Positions 1 through 10,699 of a stretch of 33,966 bases of DNA are shown here, piece after piece (positions within the stretch are counted from its first letter, which is position 1; every line of letters starts with the position of its first letter). Origin of the DNA: Candidatus Gastranaerophilales bacterium (GTDB taxonomy: Bacteria > Cyanobacteriota > Vampirovibrionia > Gastranaerophilales > Gastranaerophilaceae); the NCBI GenBank assembly GCA_947624935.1, contig CANQML010000010.1:1-33966 (forward strand), in the 5' to 3' direction. The translations under genes and the position numbers were made by a program. The notes beneath the pieces were generated by a model that saw nothing but the letters and a program-made list of their open reading frames with translations, was not told the origin of the DNA and searched no databases.

Positions 1-150
1 GTTTTATTCTCCAGATAATGTTCAGCTTTAAAGAATTACAAACGGGGACTTATCTACGAATCAGTTTTGAACAACTTCGGATGGGTACAGCCTTATTCCG
101 TTTTTTAATTCATTGTTATTCTACTATCTTTTACAAATTCATGATACAAG

Positions 151-181
151 GATGGGTGAAACGATTTTCATTTCACCCATC
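151..181. repeat. Perfect 11-bp inverted repeat (GATGGGTGAAA / TTTCACCCATC, 9-nt loop) at the 3' side of the glycosyltransferase gene
   Basis: gatgggtgaaa-cgattttca-tttcacccatc read directly; possible transcript end, but no clear U-tract. Confidence 0.6.
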
Positions 182-204
182 AACCCCTTTTCAATACCTT
201 AACC

Positions 205-1185
205 CTACCCTATGATAGCTTCCAAAACATCTTCGGCTGTGATTTTAAGACAATCCAAACTTTCGCAGGTTGTTTGGCGTTTTTGCCAAAGGCATGGCTT
301 TAAAGGACAGTTATCATTTGCTTTTATTGCAAAAACAGTTGGCGGAACAAGCTTTTTGTCGTCCGTTGGTCCGAAAATCGCATAGGTTTCAACCCCCATT
401 GCAACCGCTATATGTAATGGCGCAGAATCGGAACACAAAAACTTTTCGGATTTGCCGATAAGCTGGGCAAGTTCAGCTAAATTCTTCGTTTTGCCGTACA
501 TATCAACAAAGTTTTCGCAAGGCTCAATTTCGCCTCTAATAACTTTTATCACGTCTTCATCGTCAGGTCCGCCCGCTAAAATAACCTTTTTGCCCGATTT
601 TAGCAAAAGTTTTACCGTTTCTGCCCAAGTGTTGGCGTTAATTGTCTTTATCATCCCTTTATTAACGCTCATTTTGCTCACCCCTGGGTGCACAAGAACA
701 GAATTTGTAACCTTTTCGGACGGTTTTATATTGATTTGGGGGATTCCCGTTACGTTTTTTGTAATCGGTGAAACCAAATCGTGATACATTTTTGCGGCAT
801 ATTGGTTTTTGTTTAAGCAAATGGCTTTGGTCAGCAATTTTCGGCTTAAAAATCCCGTATCATAGCCATAGCGTAATTTTGCGCCCGTCAAAAACAAAAT
901 TATGCTCATAAATTTGTTTCCGCCCGAAGTTATCGCCAAATCGAACCCGCGGGCTTTTATTATGAATTTTATCAGTTCAAAATACTTGTTTTTTTTGACG
1001 TTGACCAAAATCACATCGTCAATAACATCGGTCAAATCTTTTACTCCTTTGCTTCTAGGCTCAAGTGCAAGCGTGATTTTTGCATTAGGAAATTCTTTTT
1101 TGAGCGAAATAAGCGCTGGCAAAAACAGTATTTCGTCGCCTATTCCTCCAAAATTGACCGCAAGTATTTTGTTAATATTTTTCAT
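205..1185 (-). CDS. Glycosyltransferase family 9 / ADP-heptose:LPS heptosyltransferase-like protein
   Basis: 326-aa ORF; GGIGDEILFLPAL N-terminus, VHPGVS, ILAGGPDDED and CSDSAPLHIAVAMGVETYAIFGPTD motifs typical of GT9. Confidence 0.88.
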   Translation of the reverse strand: MKNINKILAVNFGGIGDEILFLPALISLKKEFPNAKITLALEPRSKGVKDLTDVIDDVILVNVKKNKYFELIKFIIKARGFDLAITSGGNKFMSIILFLTGAKLRYGYDTGFLSRKLLTKAICLNKNQYAAKMYHDLVSPITKNVTGIPQINIKPSEKVTNSVLVHPGVSKMSVNKGMIKTINANTWAETVKLLLKSGKKVILAGGPDDEDVIKVIRGEIEPCENFVDMYGKTKNLAELAQLIGKSEKFLCSDSAPLHIAVAMGVETYAIFGPTDDKKLVPPTVFAIKANDNCPLKPCLWQKRQTTCESLDCLKITAEDVLEAIIG

Positions 1186-1225
1186 AAATCAATTATACCC
1201 CAAAAATTTGTAGTATAATTAGCTT
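1186..1225. promoter_or_regulatory. Divergent promoters; each TATAAT lies exactly 6 nt from an ATG
   Basis: Minus strand: TATAAT(1197-1192)-TGATTT-ATG(1185). Plus strand: TATAAT(1214-1219)-TAGCTT-ATG(1226). No Shine-Dalgarno room. Confidence 0.65.
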
Positions 1226-2743
1226 ATGGTAAACAAAGTCACAACTGCAACGATTATCGGGCTGAATGCCTATGAAGTCTCCGTAGAAACAGATGTTCAA
1301 AACGGTTTACCTTCGTTTTCGGTTGTGGGGCTGCCCGATACGGCGATTACGGAGGCTCGTGACAGAGTGCGTTCCGCCGTCAAAAATTCGGGGTTTACTT
1401 TCCCAAACAGGCGTATAGTCATTAATCTTGCCCCTGCGGATTTGAAAAAGGTCGGTACAAGCTTTGATTTGGCTATGGCAATCGGGATTGTGATTGAAGA
1501 AGGCGTGTTGGACGATGTCAAAGACTATGCCTTTGTCGGCGAACTCTCATTGAACGGGGATTTAAGAGGCGTTCGGGGAGTTTTACCTATTGTAATCGGG
1601 CTTAAAAACGCGGGGATTAAAAACGTCATTGTGCCTGTTACAAACGCAGAAGAAGCCTCATTGATTGACGGGATAAATGTTTTTGGCGCACAATGTCTGG
1701 GTGATGTTGTCAACCACTTTATTGAAACCCCTCTGAAACAATATAAATCCGACATAAACTCGTATTTGACGGATATAAACGAGAATTTTGAATATGATTT
1801 TAAAGACGTAAAAGGTCAGCAAAAAGCCAAACGCGCGCTTGAAATTGCCGCCGCAGGCGCCCACAACCTGCTCATGGTCGGCTCTCCGGGGTCGGGCAAA
1901 ACTCTTATGGCAAAATGTTTTGCTTCAATTCTTCCGCCTTTAGAGCTTTCCGAGGCGCTTGAACTCACTCAAATCTACAGTATTTGCGGGCTTTTGCCCG
2001 AAAACAGACCTTTAATGACAAAGCGTCCGTTCAGACCGGTTCACCATACGGCATCTGCAAACGGGATTATCGGCGGCGGAAGCAACCCTATGCCCGGTGA
2101 AATTACCCTTGCCCACAGAGGTGTGTTGTTTTTGGATGAAATGGTAGAATTTCCAAGAAACGTGCTTGAAGTCTTACGACAACCCTTAGAGGACGGTCAA
2201 ATCGTAATTTCACGTGCAAAACACTCAATCAAATATCCTGCAAAATTCATGCTGCTCGGTGCAATGAACCCATGCCCATGCGGTTTTTTGGGCGATAAAG
2301 AAAAACAATGCACATGCTCTGAATTTATGATTAACCGTTATCAATCAAGGCTTTCGGGACCCTTGTTGGATAGAATTGATATCCGAATCGATGTGCCAAG
2401 ACTTACGGCAAATGAGCTTTTGACTATTGATGAAAAGGCGGAAACGTCCGCAGAGATTAGAAAACGGGTAATTGCCGCAAGAAAAATTCAATATGAGCGC
2501 TACAAAAATGAAAATATCCTAACCAATTCAGAGCTTACCTCCGAATTGGTAAAAAAATACTGCCAGATTGATGAGGCGTCAAAAGAGATTTTTAAAACGG
2601 CGATAGTGAAGTATCAACTTTCGGGCAGACGCTATGACAGGATTTTGAAGCTTGCGCGAACGATTGCGGATTTGGAAAACTCCGAAATAATCGGACAAAA
2701 TCATCTCATGCAGGCTCTGCAATACAGATTGACTAATTTTTAA
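1226..2743 (+). CDS. comM: YifB/ComM family Mg-chelatase-like AAA ATPase
   Basis: 505 aa; GLPSFSVVGLPDTAITEARDRVRSA N-terminus, Walker A GSPGSGKTLMAKC, GEITLAHRGVLFLDEMVEF, MNPCPCG. Confidence 0.93.
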   Translation: MVNKVTTATIIGLNAYEVSVETDVQNGLPSFSVVGLPDTAITEARDRVRSAVKNSGFTFPNRRIVINLAPADLKKVGTSFDLAMAIGIVIEEGVLDDVKDYAFVGELSLNGDLRGVRGVLPIVIGLKNAGIKNVIVPVTNAEEASLIDGINVFGAQCLGDVVNHFIETPLKQYKSDINSYLTDINENFEYDFKDVKGQQKAKRALEIAAAGAHNLLMVGSPGSGKTLMAKCFASILPPLELSEALELTQIYSICGLLPENRPLMTKRPFRPVHHTASANGIIGGGSNPMPGEITLAHRGVLFLDEMVEFPRNVLEVLRQPLEDGQIVISRAKHSIKYPAKFMLLGAMNPCPCGFLGDKEKQCTCSEFMINRYQSRLSGPLLDRIDIRIDVPRLTANELLTIDEKAETSAEIRKRVIAARKIQYERYKNENILTNSELTSELVKKYCQIDEASKEIFKTAIVKYQLSGRRYDRILKLARTIADLENSEIIGQNHLMQALQYRLTNF

Positions 2744-3650
2744 GATAGTCCATATTGCCTTTTGAAATTATCCATGCGGTACAATCGTATCCGGTTTCAT
2801 CTATAGGACATGCTTGTGTCCAATCCGTTAAAAATCCGCAAGGTACGATTTTCCCATTGTTTTCATCAAATTCAAAGGTATCATAGCCCCATTGATTTGG
2901 ACTGCTTTTTCCGTTTACATCAAATATTATTTCAAAATTGTATTGTTCATCCTGACCGCCGCGAAATATTAGTACCGAGCCGTCATTTAGTACTAATTTA
3001 TAATAACGTGTATCGTTGTTATAATTATTAGTACTACGACCTGATTTAAATTTGTAATTTGTATCGGCTAAACAACTTAAATCTTCAGTTCCGCAGTCTT
3101 TGGCAATTTTCAAATAAGGTTTAAAAATTGTAGCAGCTTGTTCTGCGCCTTCTTGCGTATAATCAAAGAAATTTGTTCCTCCGTTTTCAATCTTGTACAT
3201 TTCATAAGCATTTGATAATACGGAATACATCTTTTTAACTTTAGTTACCGTAACTTTTTCATTGTAGCTTTGAACCAAATTTGGAATAGTCATCGCGGCT
3301 ACAATGCCGATAACGGCTAATGTGACAAGAATTTCCGCTAATGTAAACGCTACTTTTTTAGAAGTCGTTAAGTCGTTAAGACGATAAGACGTTAAGTTCT
3401 TTACTTTAATTAGGCTTTGTGAAGTGCCGCTGTTGTTAGGACATGCTCCCTCGCCCCTTGCGGGAGAGGGCTGGGGTGAGGGGTTTTGACTGTCAATGCT
3501 GACATTGACCCCGCCCCTGTGGTTGTAGCTCGCTTCGCTCACACAACCACTTCCCCGCCCGCAAGGGGTGGGGATTGCGTCACGACTACCGTCATGTCTT
3601 GTTACATTTTCATTAACTAAATCTTTTCTACTTTCAAGTTCTCTTGTCAT
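2733..3650 (-). CDS. Prepilin-like protein (type IV pilin/pseudopilin N-methylation motif); start codon uncertain, long repeat-derived leader
   Basis: KKVAFTLAEILVTLAVIGIVAAMTIPNLVQSYNEK is a prepilin cleavage/transmembrane segment; upstream residues are translated repeat elements. Confidence 0.8.
   Translation of the reverse strand: MTRELESRKDLVNENVTRHDGSRDAIPTPCGRGSGCVSEASYNHRGGVNVSIDSQNPSPQPSPARGEGACPNNSGTSQSLIKVKNLTSYRLNDLTTSKKVAFTLAEILVTLAVIGIVAAMTIPNLVQSYNEKVTVTKVKKMYSVLSNAYEMYKIENGGTNFFDYTQEGAEQAATIFKPYLKIAKDCGTEDLSCLADTNYKFKSGRSTNNYNNDTRYYKLVLNDGSVLIFRGGQDEQYNFEIIFDVNGKSSPNQWGYDTFEFDENNGKIVPCGFLTDWTQACPIDETGYDCTAWIISKGNMDYLKN
3364..3395. repeat. Four tandem 8-bp units (GTCGTTAA GTCGTTAA GACGATAA GACGTTAA)
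   Basis: Direct reading; lies in the prepilin leader just upstream of the transmembrane segment. Confidence 0.8.
3448..3484. repeat. REP-like GC-rich palindromic repeat (ccctcgccccttgcgggagagggctggggtgagggg)
   Basis: GC-rich motif in an AT-rich genome; its minus-strand translation is SPQPSPARGEG, a widespread repeat-derived peptide. Confidence 0.75.
3509..3573. repeat. Second GC-rich REP-like element with nested inverted repeat GTGGTTGT...ACAACCAC
   Basis: ccccgcccctgtggttgtagctcgcttcgctcacacaaccacttccccgcccgcaaggggtgggg read directly. Confidence 0.7.
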
Positions 3651-3674
3651 GTTTTTTTATCCTTTCATTTTTCT

Positions 3675-3693
3675 GTTGGGCTGAAAGCCCAAC
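3675..3693. repeat. Short perfect palindrome GTTGGGCT-gaa-AGCCCAAC upstream of the prepilin gene
   Basis: 8-bp arms, 3-nt loop, read directly. Confidence 0.75.
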
Positions 3694-3881
3694 CTACATG
3701 TTATATTTTGATTGTTTGTACACTTATTTCAGTTTATATTTTGTTTCGCACTTATTGGCTTATTCACTTTCGTAACCGTCTTAACGACTTTATAATATAC
3801 TTTAAATTATTATTTGTCAATATAATAATAATTAAAAGTTATTAAAATTAAAAGTTTATTCCGTAAGATAATTAACATTAT

Positions 3882-4220
3882 ATGGATATTAAAAAGATTG
3901 TCGGCACTAACATAAAAGAATTTAGAAAGCGTAATAATATTACGCAAGAGCAGCTTGCGGAATTGGTTAACATTGAAACGGTCAGCCTTAGCAAGATTGA
4001 AACAGGTCGAAGTTACCCGACCTCCGAAAACCTCGCTAAAATTTCGCAGATTTTGAACGTTGAACCGTTTGAATTTTTTGTTTGTGAAAATGCGAAAACA
4101 AATGATGAATTGATGGATGAAATTCAAAAATCTCTGCTGTCGATTAAAAAAGATAGTAAAAAGCTTTTAAAATTAAATTCTTTTGTCAAGCATTTAACAA
4201 CCCCAAAACCCCTACAATAA
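3882..4220 (+). CDS. XRE family helix-turn-helix regulator
   Basis: IKEFRKRNNITQEQLAELVNIETVSLSKIETGRSYPTSENLAKISQIL is an HTH_3 domain. Confidence 0.9.
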   Translation: MDIKKIVGTNIKEFRKRNNITQEQLAELVNIETVSLSKIETGRSYPTSENLAKISQILNVEPFEFFVCENAKTNDELMDEIQKSLLSIKKDSKKLLKLNSFVKHLTTPKPLQ

Positions 4221-4725
4221 GCCCGAAAACGGCAGAAACTCCAAGATAGAAAAGCGGGTCGCGTTTTTGTTTTAAGCTAACTATAAACAGCCCCAAAAGC
4301 AATACGCAGCCTGTAAAATTGGCTCTTTGCGCAAACATTTCAACACCTACTGCAGCCAACAAGCCGCACCCCGCAGGCTTTAGCGCATATATCGCCGCCT
4401 GAACCTTTTTGTTTGTCCTATAAACTTCCAAAAACTTTGAAATTACAACAACAAATATATAAGAGGGCAAAACTATTGCGCTTGTTGCAATTAAAGCACC
4501 TAAAACCCCTGAAGTTACAAATCCCGCAAAAGTTGCAACGTTCACTCCGACAGGACCGGGGGTAATTGACGATACCGCAATCATATCGGATAACTGTTCA
4601 ACCGTGTACCATTTCAGGGTTTCCGCTATATGGTACAAAAACGGCAGTGTCGCATATCCGCCGCCAAATGAAAAAAGTCCGATGTGAAAAAATTGCAAAA
4701 ACAGGCTAAGATAAATCATCTTCAC
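4186..4725 (-). CDS. Chromate transporter family protein, subunit/half 2
   Basis: FFHIGLFSFGGGYATLPFL and SSITPGPVGVNVATFAGF match the CHR domain. Confidence 0.88.
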   Translation of the reverse strand: MKMIYLSLFLQFFHIGLFSFGGGYATLPFLYHIAETLKWYTVEQLSDMIAVSSITPGPVGVNVATFAGFVTSGVLGALIATSAIVLPSYIFVVVISKFLEVYRTNKKVQAAIYALKPAGCGLLAAVGVEMFAQRANFTGCVLLLGLFIVSLKQKRDPLFYLGVSAVFGLIVGVLGLLNA

Positions 4726-5275
4726 CTCTCAAAATGTTTTTTTCGTACTTTTCTTTGTAGATAATTCCCGATATTATCGCTAAAACTATTATTATCGCAG
4801 GCGAAATTTTAAAGTTTGCTGATAAAATAAATGCCGCCAAAAATACAACACATGTAAATCTGTCGGTTATGCTTTTTGCCCACATCTCTTTAACCGCCAA
4901 AAACAAAAGGATTATGACCCCTATTCCCACGCCCCAAAAGATGCTTTGAATAAAGTTATACTGGACAATTTCTCTCAAAAGCGACGCCAGAACGATAATT
5001 GATAAAAATGCGGGAGTTATAATGCCTAAAATAGCGGCGATTGCGCCGAGTTGTTTTTTGAGTTTATATCCGACAAAAATGGAGGTGTTTGCGGCAATTA
5101 TCCCCGGGATTGACTGTGCCAGTGCATAATATTCGCAAAGCTCGTCGGAATTTATCCATTTCTTTTTTTCGACAAGCTCCGATTGTAAAAGCGGTAAGAT
5201 TACGTAACCGCCTCCCAAAAGCATCGTCCCTACTTTGAAAAAAGTTTTATATATTGTATAAAACGATTTGTCCAT
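4706..5275 (-). CDS. Chromate transporter family protein, subunit/half 1
   Basis: FFKVGTMLLGGGYVILPLLQ and YYALAQSIPGIIAANTSIFVGYK; overlaps its partner by 20 nt. Confidence 0.88.
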   Translation of the reverse strand: MDKSFYTIYKTFFKVGTMLLGGGYVILPLLQSELVEKKKWINSDELCEYYALAQSIPGIIAANTSIFVGYKLKKQLGAIAAILGIITPAFLSIIVLASLLREIVQYNFIQSIFWGVGIGVIILLFLAVKEMWAKSITDRFTCVVFLAAFILSANFKISPAIIIVLAIISGIIYKEKYEKNILRGEDDLS

Positions 5276-5288
5276 GGTTTTTATTGTA

Positions 5289-5308
5289 CCACAACAAGTT
5301 TGTTGTGG
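5289..5308. promoter_or_regulatory. Palindrome CCACAACAAGTTTGTTGTGG adjoining the chromate transporter -10-like TACAAT
   Basis: Perfect 20-nt inverted repeat; minus-strand reading ...TTGTTGTGGTACAATAAAAACCATG. Confidence 0.55.
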
Positions 5309-5330
5309 AAAAGTTTATTGAAAAATCATC

Positions 5331-5729
5331 TTAATTTAAGTTATTCATTTTAGCTTTAAGACGAGCCATGGCTCTTGCAAGTGCGGCTTCGGCACGTTTT
5401 GCGTCAATTTTTGCCCCTAATTCCGCTAATCTCGCTTTTGCCCGCTCCATAGCTTTTCTCGCTCTCACTTCGTCTATGTCGTCCGAACATTCCGCACATT
5501 GGGTTAAAATCAGCCCTTCATCATCTTTAAACTGAAATACCCCGCCCATTGTTGAAAAATATTTGGTATCCTTGCCTTGCACAACTTTTGTAACGCCGAT
5601 GTCAAGCACCGTCATAAAAGGAATATGCCCTTTTAATATGCCAAATTCGCCGTCAACCCCTTTGGAATAAATTTCGTCAACATCTTCGTCAAATACTGCT
5701 TTTTCGTGTGTAATTATTTTTAAGTGCAT
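5331..5729 (-). CDS. atpC: F1 ATP synthase epsilon subunit
   Basis: MHLKIITHEKAVFDEDVDEIYSKGVDGEFGILKGHIPFMTVL plus the C-terminal RAKARLAE helical region. Confidence 0.92.
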   Translation of the reverse strand: MHLKIITHEKAVFDEDVDEIYSKGVDGEFGILKGHIPFMTVLDIGVTKVVQGKDTKYFSTMGGVFQFKDDEGLILTQCAECSDDIDEVRARKAMERAKARLAELGAKIDAKRAEAALARAMARLKAKMNNLN

Positions 5730-5731
5730 AT

Positions 5732-7159
<1,428 letters not shown>

Positions 7160-7247
7160 TCAAGAATAATTTTCTTGTAAATTATTTAATATTTTTTAAA
7201 GAAAAATGCAAAAATTTTTTTTCTCGTGTATTATATCTATACAGTTT

Positions 7248-8111
7248 ATGGAAAATATCATGCATGGACTTATTGAAAAAGAACTTTTATCGGATGATAA
7301 AATCTTAAAACCGGATTTTAATTCAAAAACCGGACGAGAACTTCTTGCGTTTTATTTGCAAACGAAATTTAAACAGATTTTGGCATTTGATAAAAAGTAT
7401 TCAATGCCGATTTTTGTTGATGTTGACCCCAATTTCACCATGCGTTTTTCAAAAAGATTGATAAATAATCCGGACAAACGTTTTTTAATAAGTATTACAG
7501 GGGAATCCGCCGCCGGAAAATCTACGATTTGTAACGAAATAAAAAATGTAATCGAGCAACTTTCAATGCCTGTAACCATTTTGAGTACGGACAATTATTT
7601 TAATGATATATCAAGTTTAATTGCAAAACACGGCTCATTTGACGCACTTCGTGACAGCGGATATGACGTCGATGCCCCGACAAGTTTTCAGCTTGATATC
7701 TTAAAATCCGATTTGCAGGATTTAGCCGACGGGCTTGACATAAAATGCCCGATGTATCTTCCAAATGGTACAGGCGTTTCCATGCCAAAAGCCATTGATG
7801 TTAAATCTTCAAAAATTATTATCGTCGAAGGCATTGCCACTATGTACGTTAAAGATGTTTTCGATGTTAAAATATATGTTGAAACAGACAACGAAATAAG
7901 AAAGAAATGGTTTATCGACCGTGCCGTGAATGAACGTAATCAAGATGTTAATAACGCTTTGAAACATTGGGATTACATAACTTTAGCCGGTGAAAAATAC
8001 GTAAAACCCTACAGAAATGAAGCAGATATGGTTATTAACGGAAAAGCGGATTTGAAATATTTTGCAGGAATTTTAGAGTATATTCATACAATCACAAATA
8101 ATTTTCAATAA
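7248..8111 (+). CDS. Uridine kinase-like P-loop protein
   Basis: LISITGESAAGKSTICNEI Walker A, LSTDNYFNDIS, IIVEGIATMYV. ORF track start 7206 has no better RBS; 7248 or 7260 are plausible starts. Confidence 0.75.
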   Translation: MENIMHGLIEKELLSDDKILKPDFNSKTGRELLAFYLQTKFKQILAFDKKYSMPIFVDVDPNFTMRFSKRLINNPDKRFLISITGESAAGKSTICNEIKNVIEQLSMPVTILSTDNYFNDISSLIAKHGSFDALRDSGYDVDAPTSFQLDILKSDLQDLADGLDIKCPMYLPNGTGVSMPKAIDVKSSKIIIVEGIATMYVKDVFDVKIYVETDNEIRKKWFIDRAVNERNQDVNNALKHWDYITLAGEKYVKPYRNEADMVINGKADLKYFAGILEYIHTITNNFQ

Positions 8112-8231
8112 ATGTTGCCACATTTTTAATCGTATGGTACAATTATTTTAGTAGTAATTTGAATTAAATACATTAAATAACCGATACGATAAATAACGGA
8201 ATAAACTATAATTCTGTTAAAAGGATAGTTT

Positions 8232-8876
8232 GTGAAAGAAAAGTTTTATAAAATAATTGAGAGTATAAACGAGAAACTGGATAATTATTTCAGCCCGAGG
8301 GGCAAGAAAATATTTATTGCTCTTGTTGTAGTTGCGTTTGCGGCGCTGTTGTTTTTAATTTTTGCAGGCGGCAAAAAAGAAGAAGTTGTTGTGGTTGAGG
8401 AAGAACAAACACCGCTTGAAGAAGTTAATGAAATGGTAGAGATAGAAAGTATTGAGCCGAAAGAAGAAAAGCTTGTGACAATGGATGTGGACGATTTTGG
8501 GCGTGCTGATCCGTTTTTACCTTCCAGTGAATCATTTACAGATACGGGCAGATACAGTTTTGAGCTTTTGGCACCGCCGGAAACACTTATAACCGAAAGC
8601 GATGCGGCAAAAGTTGTATCTACGAAGGTTTCAGGTATTATGTACGAGCCGAGGAACCCTTCCGCAATATTGAATATAGAAGGAAGTGATTATTTGGTAC
8701 GCTCGGGTGATTATATTAACAATTATAAAGTTTTATCAATCGGAAAGGATTTGGTAACGGTTCAATTAGGTTCAAATATTTATAAAGCCGGAGTTGGTGA
8801 AGTGATTTCATCCGGTGAAATAAATCATAACGATGTTTATAATTTGGAACATAAATTTGGCGGAGCAAGAAGATAA
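8232..8876 (+). CDS. PilP-like type IV pilus / T2SS periplasmic protein (GTG start)
   Basis: N-terminal transmembrane segment, DDFGRADPFLPS, then a PilP-like VSGIMYEPRNPSAILNIEGSDYLVRSGDYINNYKVLSIGKDLVTVQLG; directly upstream of the secretin. Confidence 0.65.
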   Translation: MKEKFYKIIESINEKLDNYFSPRGKKIFIALVVVAFAALLFLIFAGGKKEEVVVVEEEQTPLEEVNEMVEIESIEPKEEKLVTMDVDDFGRADPFLPSSESFTDTGRYSFELLAPPETLITESDAAKVVSTKVSGIMYEPRNPSAILNIEGSDYLVRSGDYINNYKVLSIGKDLVTVQLGSNIYKAGVGEVISSGEINHNDVYNLEHKFGGARR

Positions 8877-8887
8877 AGGTGCAAATC

Positions 8888-10699
8888 ATGAAAAATAAAT
8901 TCACAAAAAAAATTGTAGCAGGTTTAATGGTAGCGGTATTTGCGTTTTCAAATACGTTGGTATTGGCAGATCAACCTGAATTGAGAGAGGACACAATCAG
9001 GCTGAAAGCCGATGTTTCCATTACGAAGTCGAATTTCCCCGTAAATTTAAGTCTGAGAGATTCTGACGTAAAACAAGTTTTGAGAATGTTTGCCGACAAA
9101 GCCGGCATGAACATAATTTTTGACAATAATGTGTCGGGAAATGTTACGCTTGATTTGGTTGATGTGCCTTTAAATTCCGCATTTGATATGGTGCTTGGAA
9201 TTGCGGGATTGTCGTATGTTGTTCAAGACAATACCTTGATAATTTCATCCGATACAGCTAATATGAGCGCCGCTAAATCCGAAATTACGCTTATTCCGAT
9301 AAAATATGTCGATGCGGCAGTTATAGCAGATTTTTTGAATAAGAATATATTTTCAATGAAAAAGCCGGGGCTTTCAAACTCGGATATAGTTACGTCAAAT
9401 CCGATGACAAACGAGATTTTAGTATTTGGTAATAAAAACGATGTCGCAATAGCGAAAAAAATCGTGGAAAAACTTGATAAGAAACCGCTTTCGACCTGGA
9501 TTAAAGTAAGTCATACAACACCTGAACAGATGGCGGATTTGGTATGTGAGATGCTTCTTCCGGCAACATCATCAGGCGGCAGCTCAACCGGCGGTGCCGC
9601 AAGTATTAAAGGTGTTATGACAGGTGGCGCAAGTTCATCATCAAGTTCTTCTTCATCATCATCAAGTTCGTCGGGCGGAAGCACTGATGAAGTAGAGCTT
9701 GGAGGCGGCGAAGTTGCATGTACCGTTAGCGCAAGCAGCTCGGGCTCACTTACTCCTATGCCGTTGCAAAGCCTTGCAATTGCATACTTTACCCAACAGG
9801 GAACTATAGGTATTATGGGCGGTTCTGAAAGTCAAGTTGAGATGATAAAAGAATTTATCGCGCAAAATGACAGAAAACAACCGCAGGCTTATTTGGAATT
9901 ATCTATAATAGAACTTAGTGAAAGTGGAAGTAAAACATTAGAAAATACTTGGCAGTATTTGAGCAAACATTTCACATTTAACTTTGCAGATGGTACGTCA
10001 AGCAACAATCCTAATTTCCCGTACTTCATAAACGGCGGAAGTTACCCGCACTATGCAGGTCCCGATTCTACGGACAGCCCCGATTATACTGTTCACAGAT
10101 ACTTAGGTCCGCAAGCTTTGACTTATGCAATCAACTATATTCTTGAAAACAGAAAAGGCAGAGTTGTAGCAAATCCTCGTATATTGATTACCAACGGTCA
10201 AGAATCCGTAATTGATTTAACATCCGACTATATTAAAACCGTAACATCTCAGGTTATTGAAACGTCATTCACGGGGGCTGTTCAAAGAACTTATGAAACA
10301 GGCGATGATAACGGTATAAAGGTTAGTATAACTCCGTTTATAAGTCCCGACGGCTATGTAACTTTAAACATCAATCCTGATTATGCGACTATTAAAGAAA
10401 CTGTTTACGGTTTGTCTGCAGACGGTCAAACCCAGGATTTGGTTGCAACATTATTACAAAGACGTAACTTGGAACTTAAAAATGTCCGTATTAAAGACGG
10501 TGAAACGCTTGTTATCGGCGGTTTAATTCAAGAAGAAGAAAACAAGAACGTCAAGAAAATCCCGTTCTTAGGTGATATTCCGGGACTTGGAATGTTCTTC
10601 CGTTCTACTTCGACAACAAAGTCAAAGTCCGAAATGATTATTATGATAACACCGAAAATCGTCGTCGATTCGGATGATATCGCAGAAACCACACTATGA
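8888..10699 (+). CDS. pilQ: Type IV pilus / type II secretion secretin with poly-Ser/Gly insertion
   Basis: STN-like VSLRDSDVKQVLRMFADKAGMNIIFD and secretin VVANPRILITNGQESVIDL...GETLVIGGLIQEEENKNVKKIPFLGDIPGLGMFFRS. Confidence 0.92.
   Translation: MKNKFTKKIVAGLMVAVFAFSNTLVLADQPELREDTIRLKADVSITKSNFPVNLSLRDSDVKQVLRMFADKAGMNIIFDNNVSGNVTLDLVDVPLNSAFDMVLGIAGLSYVVQDNTLIISSDTANMSAAKSEITLIPIKYVDAAVIADFLNKNIFSMKKPGLSNSDIVTSNPMTNEILVFGNKNDVAIAKKIVEKLDKKPLSTWIKVSHTTPEQMADLVCEMLLPATSSGGSSTGGAASIKGVMTGGASSSSSSSSSSSSSSGGSTDEVELGGGEVACTVSASSSGSLTPMPLQSLAIAYFTQQGTIGIMGGSESQVEMIKEFIAQNDRKQPQAYLELSIIELSESGSKTLENTWQYLSKHFTFNFADGTSSNNPNFPYFINGGSYPHYAGPDSTDSPDYTVHRYLGPQALTYAINYILENRKGRVVANPRILITNGQESVIDLTSDYIKTVTSQVIETSFTGAVQRTYETGDDNGIKVSITPFISPDGYVTLNINPDYATIKETVYGLSADGQTQDLVATLLQRRNLELKNVRIKDGETLVIGGLIQEEENKNVKKIPFLGDIPGLGMFFRSTSTTKSKSEMIIMITPKIVVDSDDIAETTL

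Noticed and set aside
18-215. 65-aa ORF at the left edge
   Set aside because: It reads through a perfect hairpin and overlaps the GT9 3' end; no domain or RBS, so likely spurious
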